The notes beneath the pieces are model-generated. The model saw only the letters and a list, made by a program, of their open reading frames with translations, had not been told where the DNA came from and made no database searches. A DNA stretch of 64,000 nucleotides from Myxococcota bacterium (lineage in GTDB: Bacteria > Myxococcota_A > UBA9160 > UBA4427), in the NCBI GenBank assembly GCA_041389495.1, contig JAWKRT010000002.1, forward strand, positions 1,116,001 through 1,180,000, read 5' to 3'. A program made the translations under genes and the position numbers. Of this stretch, positions 1-7,347 are shown in pieces (the stretch's first letter is position 1; each line of letters opens with the position of its first letter).

Positions 1-552
1 CGCGCGCGCCACCGCGACGTCCCCGGCCTCGTCGTCGACCAGCGCGAGCTCGACGCGCTCTCGTCGGCGTTCGACGCGTTCGACGCCGAGCTGCTCGCGC
101 GCAAGGCCACGCGCATCACGGCGACGACGGCGCAGCTCGTCGACCACGAGGGCTATCCGGGCGGCGCGCCGCCGTGGGGCGAGATCGTCGCGCTGCACCT
201 GCCGACGGGCCGCATCGGCTGGCGCGTCCCGTTCGGCGAGTTCCCCGAGCTCACGGCGCGCGGCGTCCCGGTGACCGGCCAGCCGAACTACGGCGGTGTG
301 ATCGCGACGCGCGGCGGCCTGCTGTTCGCGACCGGAACCGTCGACGGCGAGCTGCGCGCGCTCGACGCGGCGAACGGGCGCGAGCTGTGGTCCTACAGGC
401 TGGCCGCGTCGGGAAGCGCGCCGCCGCTCACGTACGAGCTCGACGGGCGGCAGTACGTCGCCGTCGTCGCGTCGGGCGGCCGCTTCCACAACTTCGGGGA
501 GCGGTCGTCGAAGATCTACGCGTTCGCGCTCCCCGCGCTCGCGGACGAGTGA
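1..552 (+). CDS. PQQ-binding quinoprotein dehydrogenase, C-terminal part (5' end outside window)
   Basis: The reading frame is open from the first base and stops at 550-552, so only the last 183 residues are present. They carry the end of a beta-propeller of the membrane or periplasmic quinoprotein glucose/alcohol dehydrogenase type: a GYPGGAPPWG segment, then W.VPFGE, a GQPNYGG turn, TVDGELRALDAANGRELW (a PQQ-repeat blade) and the closing PLTYELDGRQYV strand. Enzymes of this family oxidise sugars or alcohols in the periplasm with PQQ as cofactor. The N-terminal region, any signal peptide and the catalytic residues lie upstream, so the substrate cannot be named. The next gene starts 79 bp downstream on the same strand with its own ribosome site. 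Confidence 0.85.
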   Translation, partial: RARHRDVPGLVVDQRELDALSSAFDAFDAELLARKATRITATTAQLVDHEGYPGGAPPWGEIVALHLPTGRIGWRVPFGEFPELTARGVPVTGQPNYGGVIATRGGLLFATGTVDGELRALDAANGRELWSYRLAASGSAPPLTYELDGRQYVAVVASGGRFHNFGERSSKIYAFALPALADE

Positions 553-631
553 GCGGTCGGGGCGCGGGTACGCTCGTCGCCGCGCGGCAGCGGCGACGGC
601 CGGAAGCGGAAGTGAAGGGAGACGGGATCGG

Positions 632-1684
632 ATGGGCGAGCAGGACGTGGGCGACCTCGAGGTCGTGCGACGGGGCGTCGAGGCGTGGCTGCGCGAGCGG
701 CTGCCGGACGGAAGGGGGCTGCGCATCGCGGACCTCGCCTTCCCGAAGGCGAGCGGCGAGAGCAGCGTGACGCTGCTCCTCGACGGCGAGCACGCCGACG
801 GGCGCGTCGAGCGCTTCGTGCTGCGCATGGCGCCGCGCGCGAGCCAGGTGTTCGAGACGCACGACCTGCGCCTGCAGGTGGAGATGATGGACATCGCGCG
901 CGCGGAGGGCGTCCCCGTGCCCGACGTCGTCGGCTACGAGCCCGACGCGCGCCGGCTCGGCAGCGACTTCTACGTCATGCGCTTCACGGAGGGCGAGATC
1001 CCGCCGGACAACCCGCCCATGGTGTTCGCCGGGTGGGTGAAGGAGCTCGGCGCGGCGGAGCGCGAGCGCATGTGGCGGAGCGGGCTCGAGACGCTCGCGG
1101 CGATCCACCGCATCGACCCGGCGAAGCACGACGTCGCGCGTCTCCCGCGCGCGGGAGCGGGCGAGTCGGTCGTCGCGCACGAGCTCCGCAAGTTCGACTC
1201 GATGTTCCGCCCCGATCTGCGCGCGTCGGGCGACCCGCGCATCCTCGAGGCGTGGCGGTTCGCGCTCGCCCACGCGCCCGGGCCGGGCCCGGTGCGCGTG
1301 TGCTGGGGCGACTCGCGCGTCGGCAACATCGTCTGGCGCGAGCTCGCTCCCGTCGCCGTCCTCGACTGGGAGATGGCGAGCCTCTCGTGCCCGCTGCTCG
1401 ACCTCGCGTGGTGGATCTGGATCGACCGCTGCAACAGCGTGGGGCTCGGGGCCGGGAAGCTCGCCGGCGTGCCCGAGCCCGGCGAGGCCTACGCGCAGTG
1501 GCACGCGCTCACCGGCCTGCCGATCGACGACGTCGCCTACTACGAGCTGCTCGCCGTGGTGCGCTACGCGATCGTGCTCGAGCTCAAGTTCGTGGCGATG
1601 CGCGCGGGCGACGCGGCGGCGGCCGCGCTTCCGAACTTCGCGGCCGCCTTCCTGCCCGGGCTCGTGGAGGCGTGCGCTCGCTAG
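632..1684 (+). CDS. ACAD10-like phosphotransferase (APH/choline kinase fold)
   Basis: This 350-residue protein has the aminoglycoside phosphotransferase/choline kinase fold. The catalytic loop reads CWGDSRVGNIVW and is followed by VAVLDWEMAS, the metal-binding DxD-type segment. The CWGD form (Trp in place of the usual His) is typical of the ACAD10/ACAD11-like branch, whose members are linked to activation of hydroxy-fatty acids or similar acids before beta-oxidation. That link is family knowledge; the substrate here is not shown. The ATG at 632 has a GAAGGGAG ribosome site about 10 bp upstream. It ends 14 bp before a convergent minus-strand gene. The protein is soluble, with no signal peptide or membrane segment. 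Confidence 0.88.
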   Translation: MGEQDVGDLEVVRRGVEAWLRERLPDGRGLRIADLAFPKASGESSVTLLLDGEHADGRVERFVLRMAPRASQVFETHDLRLQVEMMDIARAEGVPVPDVVGYEPDARRLGSDFYVMRFTEGEIPPDNPPMVFAGWVKELGAAERERMWRSGLETLAAIHRIDPAKHDVARLPRAGAGESVVAHELRKFDSMFRPDLRASGDPRILEAWRFALAHAPGPGPVRVCWGDSRVGNIVWRELAPVAVLDWEMASLSCPLLDLAWWIWIDRCNSVGLGAGKLAGVPEPGEAYAQWHALTGLPIDDVAYYELLAVVRYAIVLELKFVAMRAGDAAAAALPNFAAAFLPGLVEACAR

Positions 1685-1697
1685 TCGCGCGGCACGA

Positions 1698-2531
1698 CTA
1701 GCGAGCGAGCTCGTCCGCGTCCTCGAGCTGCACCTCGAGCTCGGCGAGCACGAGCTCGGGAATGCGGAGCGCCTGGGCCTCCGCCGAATTCGCGAGCACG
1801 AGGTCGGGGCAGGGGTCGAGCCCCATCCCGAGCGCGTTGCAGGCCTGGTCGACGACGCGCACGACGAGCAGCAGGAGGTCGGACTCGTCGAAGTCGTCGT
1901 CGTGGTGGTGGCGGACGATGCGGACGTAGTCGTCCGGCAGGCCCCACGCGCGCAGGAGCGTCTCGCCGTGCTCGGTGTGGAGCGCGCGGATCGCCTCGCG
2001 GATGAAGTCCTCGGTCGGCTGGAAGCGCGCGTCGGCGCGCTTCAGGTCGTCGATGACGATCAGCACGAGCAGCTTGCCGACGTCGTGGAGCAGGCCGGCG
2101 AGCGCCGCCTGCGCTTCGATCTCCGGGATCTCGATGCGCTTCGCGAGCCAGGAGGAGCCGAGCGCGCAGCCGAGCGCGTGGCGCCACAGCTCCTGGCTCA
2201 TCTTCTGCAGCTTCGCGTCGTGCACGCGATAGGCCTTCTTCTGCGCGACGACGGCGGCGAGCTCCGAGCAGCGCTTCGCCCCGAGGCGCATCACGGCGTC
2301 GCGGATGGTCAGGACCTTCTCGAGCCCGCCGTAGAACGACGAGTTCGCGACGCGCAGGAGCGCGCCCGAGAGTCCGGGGTCGCGCGCGACGACGCGCTCG
2401 AGCTCGCCGATGTCGAACGCGCCGGAGGAGATCATGCGCTGGATCTCGACGGCGTTCGCGTCGAAGACGGGAATCCGCGCGCGGCCGGACTCGATCGCTT
2501 CGCGCACGATGTCGGTGAGGGAGCGGGACAC
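1698..2531 (-). CDS. HDOD-domain signalling protein
   Basis: A 277-residue protein made almost entirely of an HDOD domain. Early landmarks are the VARDPGLSGALLRVANSSFYGG segment and the LTIRDAVMRLG helix; a retained LLHDVGKLLVL sits near the centre. HDOD proteins are output or adaptor domains of bacterial signalling, often tied to motility, type IV pili and second messengers. Catalytic phosphodiesterase activity is not expected. The GTG start at 2531 is chosen because a perfect AGGAGG ribosome site sits just upstream and overlaps the stop codon of the ATPase gene. The two genes are separated by only 8 bp and must be cotranscribed. An HDOD protein following a PilB/GspE-type ATPase suggests control of pilus or secretion activity (inference). 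Confidence 0.9.
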   Translation of the reverse strand: MSRSLTDIVREAIESGRARIPVFDANAVEIQRMISSGAFDIGELERVVARDPGLSGALLRVANSSFYGGLEKVLTIRDAVMRLGAKRCSELAAVVAQKKAYRVHDAKLQKMSQELWRHALGCALGSSWLAKRIEIPEIEAQAALAGLLHDVGKLLVLIVIDDLKRADARFQPTEDFIREAIRALHTEHGETLLRAWGLPDDYVRIVRHHHDDDFDESDLLLLVVRVVDQACNALGMGLDPCPDLVLANSAEAQALRIPELVLAELEVQLEDADELAR

Positions 2532-2539
2532 GGAGCCTC

Positions 2540-4402
2540 CTATGCGCCGACCAGGCGCCGCAGCTCCGAGAGCGGCCGCGGCCGGTCGAGCCGCGGGAGC
2601 ATGCGGACGATCTCGGCGATCGTCGTGCGCCCCGCGGCGGCCTTCGCGATGCCGTCCTCGAGCAGGCTCACGAGCCCGCTCGACTCGCGGCTGATGGTGC
2701 GGATCTGGTGCGACGTCTGGCGCATCAGGATCGCGTCGCGCACGGCGGCGTCGAGCACGAGCAGCTCGAAGACCGCGATGCGCCCCTTGTAGCCCGTGTG
2801 CCGGCACGCCTCGCAGCCGGCGCCGACGCGGAAGTCGCCGCCCGCGAGCGCGTCCTTCGCGTAGCCGAGGCGTCGCACGTCGGCCGGCGTCGGCACGTAG
2901 GGCTGCGAGCAGCCGTCGCAGATCTTCCGCAGCAGGCGCTGCGCGAGCACGCTCACGACCGTCGACGACACGAGGAACGCCTCGATGTCCATGTTGAGCA
3001 GGCGCAGCAGGCCCCCGATCGTGTCCTCGGTGTGGAAGGTCGTGAGCACCTTGTGGCCGGTGAGCGCGGCCTGGATCGCGACCTCCGCCGAGAACGTGTC
3101 GCGGATCTCGCCGATCACGATCACGTCCGGATCCTGGCGCACGATGTGGCGGAGGGTCTCCTCGTACGAGAGGTCGATCGCCGGGTTGATCGAGCACTGC
3201 GCGATGCCGTCGATCACGTACTCGACCGGGTCCTCGGCGGTGATGATGCTCGTCTCCTCGTTGCGGATCTCGTCGATGCAGCTGTAGAGCGTCGTCGTCT
3301 TGCCGGAGCCGGTCGGGCCGGTCACGAGGAGCACGCCGCTCGGGAGCTCGAGCGCCCCTTCCCGGAAGCGCTCGAGCATGCGCGGGCCCATCCCGAGATC
3401 CTGCAGCGTGACGAGCCGGCGATCGTGATTGAGCAGGCGCAGCACGATCTTCTCGCCGTGCACCGTGACGTACATCGAGACGCGCATGTCGAGGTGGTGA
3501 CGGCCCGTGTCGAACATGAAGCGGCCGCCCTGGTGGCGGCGGCGCTCCGTGATGTCGGCGTTGCAGAGCACCTTGATGCGGCTCGCGAGCGGGCTCGCCA
3601 TCGAGAGCGGGAAGTCGCGGTACGGCACGAGCACGCCGTCCTCGCGGAAGCGCACGTGGATGCGATCGCTGCGCGGCTCGACGTGCACGTCGCTCGCGCC
3701 GCGCTCCACCGCCGACTGCAGCAGCTCGTCGACGACGCGGACGACGGCGGACTCCTCGACGCGCAGCGGCCCGTGCTCCTCGCGCACGCCGCCGAGGTTC
3801 GCGAGCGCTTCGCGAATGGCGCTGCGGCGCGCGATCGCGGGGACCACGTTGCCCTTGCCGTAGATCTCCTCGGCCGCGCGCAGCATGCGCTTCGAGGTCG
3901 GGTCGTAGAAGGCGACGACGACGCCGCCGTCGACGCGGCGCATCGGGACGATGTCGTGTTCCTGGCACCACTTGATGGGGAAGCGCGGGAGGTCCTCGCG
4001 CCGGATGCGCGCGGGGTCGGGCTCCTCGCGCGGCACGCCGAGGTGGAGCGACAGCACGTCGACGAGCGTCGACTCGTCGATGAAGCCGTGGTCGACGAGC
4101 ACCTCGCCGAGGCGCTGCTTCTCGTCCGTGGCGCCCTGCTGGAGCTCGAGGGCCTGGGCGAGCTCGTCCTGCGTGAGGTGGCCGAGCTCGACGAGCAGCT
4201 CGCCGAGCCGGATCTCCGTGCGCCGCTTGCGCAGCACGTCGCGCACCGTCTCGAGCTCGATGGCGAAGAGCTCGCGCAGCACGTCGGCCATCGGCCGCTT
4301 CGTCGCGAGCTTCGCGTGGACGCGCTCCGCGTAGCGGAGCTGCGCGCGATCGATCACGCCTTCGTCGAGCAGCAGGCGCGCGATCGCACTCGGTTCGGGC
4401 AT
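2540..4402 (-). CDS. GspE/PilB-family secretion or pilus ATPase
   Basis: A cytoplasmic hexameric ATPase of the type II secretion/type IV pilus extension family, about 620 residues. Two consecutive MshEN-like repeats near residues 65-130 (RLGELLVELGHLTQDELAQALELQ, then RLGEVLVDHG...) match the motif that binds cyclic di-GMP in related ATPases. The C-terminal ATPase core shows Walker A GPTGSGKTTT (Lys about 368), an Asp-box/Walker B DVIVIGEIRD, a His-box LTGHKVLTTFHTED, and a CDGC...CEAC zinc knuckle typical of GspE and PilB. The ATG at 4402 is preferred because GGAGAGG lies 6 bp upstream; an ATG at 4417 would add five residues. No platform, pilin or secretin gene is nearby, so which machine it powers is unknown. 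Confidence 0.92.
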   Translation of the reverse strand: MPEPSAIARLLLDEGVIDRAQLRYAERVHAKLATKRPMADVLRELFAIELETVRDVLRKRRTEIRLGELLVELGHLTQDELAQALELQQGATDEKQRLGEVLVDHGFIDESTLVDVLSLHLGVPREEPDPARIRREDLPRFPIKWCQEHDIVPMRRVDGGVVVAFYDPTSKRMLRAAEEIYGKGNVVPAIARRSAIREALANLGGVREEHGPLRVEESAVVRVVDELLQSAVERGASDVHVEPRSDRIHVRFREDGVLVPYRDFPLSMASPLASRIKVLCNADITERRRHQGGRFMFDTGRHHLDMRVSMYVTVHGEKIVLRLLNHDRRLVTLQDLGMGPRMLERFREGALELPSGVLLVTGPTGSGKTTTLYSCIDEIRNEETSIITAEDPVEYVIDGIAQCSINPAIDLSYEETLRHIVRQDPDVIVIGEIRDTFSAEVAIQAALTGHKVLTTFHTEDTIGGLLRLLNMDIEAFLVSSTVVSVLAQRLLRKICDGCSQPYVPTPADVRRLGYAKDALAGGDFRVGAGCEACRHTGYKGRIAVFELLVLDAAVRDAILMRQTSHQIRTISRESSGLVSLLEDGIAKAAAGRTTIAEIVRMLPRLDRPRPLSELRRLVGA

Positions 4403-4601
4403 CGTCGGCCTCTCCATCGACGAAGGGTCGTCCGGAGCGGCGGCACGACGCGCGCAGCGGCCCGGGCAAGCGGCCTCGGCCGCTCGCGCTTCATCGGCTC
4501 CGAGCGCACTCGCGCTGGAGACGGGGAAGCCCCTGCGCGCAGTGGGGTCTCCTCCCGAGGCGCGCGGTCGGAAGCGCTGGCGTGCGCGGGGGCCGAGGGC
4601 G

Positions 4602-4607
4602 TATCGT
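4602..4607 (+). promoter_or_regulatory. Predicted -10 element upstream of LLM oxidoreductase
   Basis: TATCGT followed by GCGCGGCC fits the TAnnnT plus GC-rich discriminator pattern seen at many starts in this window. It would give a leader of about 40 nt before the ATG at 4654. No clear -35 was found. Confidence 0.35.
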
Positions 4608-4653
4608 GCGCGGCCGCTCGCTCGTCGAGCGGCGCGTCGAGAGGGAGGTGCGG

Positions 4654-5556
4654 ATGCGGTTCTGGCTGTCGCTCGTGAACGTTCCCGAGGTGGAGCAGTA
4701 CGTCGAGATCGCGCGCTTCGCCGAGGAGGTCGGCTTCCACGGCATCACGATCGCCGACCACCTCGTGATGCCCATGAAGCACGACAGCCGGTATCTCTAC
4801 ACGCCCGACGGCCGCACGTGGTGGCCCGACGACCTCCCGTGGGCCGACCCGTGGGTCACGCTCGCGGCGATCGCGACGGCGACGACGCGGCTCGAGCTGG
4901 CGACCAACATCTACCTGCTCGGCCTGCGCGACCCGTTCACCGCCGCGAAGGCGATCTCGACGGCGGCCGTGCTCTCGGGCGACCGCATCCGCTGCGGCAT
5001 CGGCTCGGGCTGGATCCGCGAGGAGTACGACATCGTCGGCGTCGACTTCGACGACCGCGGCGCGCGCATCGACGAGATGATCGCGGTGATGCGAAAGCTG
5101 TGGACGGGCGAGACGGTCTCGCACCAGGGCGAGCGCTTCGCGTTCCAGGACGCGCTGATGGCGCCCGCCCCGCCGCGTCGCCACGTCCCGATCCTCGTCG
5201 GCGGCTCGAGCCGGCCGGCGCTGCGCCGCGCCGCGCGCAACGACGGCTGGTTCGGCGTCCCGCAGCCGAAGGACGCGCTGCTCGCGACGATCCGCGAGCT
5301 GCACGCCCTGCGCGAGGAGCAGGGCTGCGCGGATCGGCCCTTCGAGATCGTCTTCAGCCTGATGGGCTTCCTCAAGCCCGACCTCGCGCGCGAGCTCGAG
5401 TCGCTCGGCGCGGGCGACACGGGGACGCTCCCGTGGATGCAGACGCCGTGGGGCAACATGCCGTGGCTCCACGACGGCGAGGATCCGTCGAAGCTCGACG
5501 TGAAGAAGAAGGCGATGGAACGCTATGCCGAGGACGTGATCCGCCGCGTCGGCTAG
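4654..5556 (+). CDS. LLM-class F420/flavin-dependent oxidoreductase (TIGR03619-like)
   Basis: A 300-residue TIM-barrel enzyme of the luciferase-like monooxygenase superfamily. It opens with MRFWLSLVNV, continues with FAEEVGFHGITIADHLVMP, RLELATNIYLLGLRDPFTAAK and the GIGSGWIREEYDIVG stretch that forms the cofactor pocket, and has PILVGGSSRPALRRAARNDGW near the C-terminus. This subgroup usually uses reduced F420 or FMN in hydride transfer or monooxygenation. The substrate is unknown. The ATG at 4654 follows a strong GAGGGAGG site. The longer upstream frame (ATG 4582) lacks a ribosome site and has atypical composition. It is followed 64 bp later by a SnoaL-like gene and then another LLM gene, suggesting one catabolic cluster. 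Confidence 0.9.
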   Translation: MRFWLSLVNVPEVEQYVEIARFAEEVGFHGITIADHLVMPMKHDSRYLYTPDGRTWWPDDLPWADPWVTLAAIATATTRLELATNIYLLGLRDPFTAAKAISTAAVLSGDRIRCGIGSGWIREEYDIVGVDFDDRGARIDEMIAVMRKLWTGETVSHQGERFAFQDALMAPAPPRRHVPILVGGSSRPALRRAARNDGWFGVPQPKDALLATIRELHALREEQGCADRPFEIVFSLMGFLKPDLARELESLGAGDTGTLPWMQTPWGNMPWLHDGEDPSKLDVKKKAMERYAEDVIRRVG

Positions 5557-5620
5557 GCGCGCCGGAGTCGCGCGGACGAAGCCGGCGACGACACGCCGCG
5601 AACGAAGCGGAAGGGAACCG

Positions 5621-6100
5621 ATGGACGCCGCGACCGAGAAGCGCCTCCTCGACCAGCTCGAGGTCGAGGAGATCAAGACGCTCAAGTACCGCTACATGCG
5701 CTTCATGATGCTGGGCGAGGTCGAAGCCATGCGCGAGCTGCTCACGCCCGACGTGAAGGCGGAGTACTCCGACGGCAAGTACAGCTACGACGGCGTCGAG
5801 TCCGTGCTCGAGTTCCTGCGCGGCACGCACGCGGAGGGCTCGGGGCTGCGCTCGATCTGGCAGCTCGGCCACCCCGAGATCGAGATCCACGCCGACGGCC
5901 GCGCCACCGGCGTCTGGTTCTTCACGCACAAGACGATCCACAAGCCGTCGGGCACGAACATCGAGATGGCCTCGTTCTATCGCGACGAGTACGTGAAGCA
6001 GGACGGACGCTGGCGCATCCGGTACACGGGCTACCGCCGCGTGCTCGAGCAGCACTGGAGCAACAAGGATCTCCCGAGCGCGAAGATCGACGTCGGCTGA
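5621..6100 (+). CDS. SnoaL-like/NTF2-fold protein
   Basis: A 159-residue protein with the NTF2-like cone fold used by SnoaL cyclases, hydratases and many small dehydrases. Visible elements are the N-terminal helix EEIKTLKYRYMRFMMLGEVEAMRELLTPDV, an aromatic-lined barrel (AEYSDGKYSYDGVESVLEFLRG) and the strand pair VWFFTHKTIHK and WRIRYTGYRRV. The fold tells little about the reaction. Genes of this type lie beside P450s, LLM oxidoreductases and dehydrogenases in terpenoid or steroid-like catabolic clusters, which suits the flanking LLM genes. The ATG at 5621 is preceded by GGAAGGGA. It is soluble, with no export signal. Confidence 0.85.
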   Translation: MDAATEKRLLDQLEVEEIKTLKYRYMRFMMLGEVEAMRELLTPDVKAEYSDGKYSYDGVESVLEFLRGTHAEGSGLRSIWQLGHPEIEIHADGRATGVWFFTHKTIHKPSGTNIEMASFYRDEYVKQDGRWRIRYTGYRRVLEQHWSNKDLPSAKIDVG

Positions 6101-6173
6101 GCCGCGTCCGCGACGCGCGCGCACCCGCCCACGACCGCCGCGCCGCGCGGCGCGGACCCCGACAGGAGCCCCC

Positions 6174-7133
6174 ATGACGAGCCCGCTTCCCGCGACTCCC
6201 GCGCTCTCGATGCACCTCGGCAACTTCGCGGCGACCGACCCCGGCGTCGGCGGCTTCCAGCCGCTGCTCGATCGCGCGCGCCTGCTCGACGAGTGCGGCA
6301 TCGATCGCCTGATCGTCTCGGACCACGTCGTGTACGGCGAGGATCTCGAGGCCTACGGAAATCCGGCCGTCGGCGGCATCGCGGGCGGGCGCCAGCCGAC
6401 GGACTCCGACGGGCTCTGGCTCGAGCCGCTCACGACGCTCGCGGTCGTGGCGGGCGTGACGAAGCGCGCGCGTCTGCAGACGGGCATCCTGATCGCCGCG
6501 CTCCGCCGGCCCGTCGTGCTCGCGAAGGTGGCGTCGACGCTCGACGTGCTCTCGTGCGGACGGCTCGACCTCGGCGTCGGCGTCGGGTGGCAGCGCGAGG
6601 AGTACGAGGCCGCGGGGCTCGGCTTCGAGGGGCGCGGCCGGCTGCTCGATCACACGCTCGAGGTCTGCCAGCTGCTGTGGCGCGAGCCGCGCGCCGCCTA
6701 CGCGGCACCCGAGCTCGCGTTCGAGAAGATCCACATGATGCCGAAGCCCGTGCAGCCGGGCGGCGTGCCCATCTGGGTGAGCGGCCGGCTCAACAAGATG
6801 GTGCTGCGGCGCATCGCGCGCTTCGGGAGCGGCTGGATTCCGTGGGGCGACGACGCGATCGAGCCGGCGAAGGGGCTCGCGCTCGTGCGCGAGGCGCTGG
6901 CCGAGGCGGGACGCGATGCGACCGGCTTCCAGACGACGCTGACGCTGCGCATCCACAAGGACGCGAGCAAGCGCGTCGACGTCGCGCGCACGCTCGAGCC
7001 CGTGGCCGCGCTCGCCGCCCAGGGCATCACCGACTTCCAGCTGACGCAGCTCCCGGTGCCGGGCGACGAGGGCGCTGCGCGCGACCTGCTCGGCGAGGTC
7101 GTCGAGCGCTTCCGCAAGGCGGTGGGGCGCTAG
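6174..7133 (+). CDS. LLM-class F420/flavin-dependent oxidoreductase
   Basis: A second luciferase-like TIM-barrel oxidoreductase, 319 residues, related to the gene at 4654 but of a different subgroup. Landmarks are DRLIVSDHVVYGEDLEAYGNP, the strand RLQTGILIAALRRPVVLAKVASTLDVLS, the cofactor-pocket sequence GVGVGWQREEYEAAGLGF, and GVPIWVSGRLNKMVLRRIARFGSGW. The start is the ATG at 6174, with an AGGAG site 6 bp upstream. It lies 73 bp after the SnoaL-like gene on the same strand and is probably cotranscribed with it. The three genes from 4654 to 7133 form a plausible oxidation module. Substrate and cofactor (F420 or FMN) cannot be read from sequence alone. Confidence 0.9.
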   Translation: MTSPLPATPALSMHLGNFAATDPGVGGFQPLLDRARLLDECGIDRLIVSDHVVYGEDLEAYGNPAVGGIAGGRQPTDSDGLWLEPLTTLAVVAGVTKRARLQTGILIAALRRPVVLAKVASTLDVLSCGRLDLGVGVGWQREEYEAAGLGFEGRGRLLDHTLEVCQLLWREPRAAYAAPELAFEKIHMMPKPVQPGGVPIWVSGRLNKMVLRRIARFGSGWIPWGDDAIEPAKGLALVREALAEAGRDATGFQTTLTLRIHKDASKRVDVARTLEPVAALAAQGITDFQLTQLPVPGDEGAARDLLGEVVERFRKAVGR

Positions 7134-7165
7134 GCGCGGCGAGCACCCGCTCCGCCTCTCCGCGC

Positions 7166-7347
7166 GTGACACATCCGCGCCTCGCGTGGTACTCCCAACC
7201 TGGCAAGGGCCGCCCGGCGGGCGGCTCCGACGAAGGGCCGCCCCTGCCGGGTGGCCCGGCGCGGGCCTCGCGCCGCCGGCCGCCGCGGGCTCGTCCCGGT
7301 CGCGCGCCGACGACGCCTCCCGCGCGCGACCGCCGGGAGGAATGCTC
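7166..7347 (+). promoter_or_regulatory. Candidate promoter and structured 5' leader of the di-haem protein gene
   Basis: GTGACA (7166-7171) and GGTACT (7188-7193), 16 bp apart, resemble -35 and -10 elements. The leader then contains GCCGCCC twice (7209-7215 and 7237-7243), with its complement GGGCGGC between them at 7219-7225. Two mutually exclusive 7-bp helices are therefore possible. A separate hairpin GCCGGG-TGG-CCCGGC follows at 7246-7260. The leader ends in a strong GGGAGGA ribosome site. This could be a cis-acting regulatory RNA, but in such GC-rich DNA chance helices are common. I could not match it to a known riboswitch consensus. Confidence 0.35.

Noticed and set aside
7201..7260. 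Known cyclic-dinucleotide (GEMM) riboswitch
   Set aside because: The GCAA and GACG stretches vaguely recall it, but the conserved core and GNRA tetraloop are missing.
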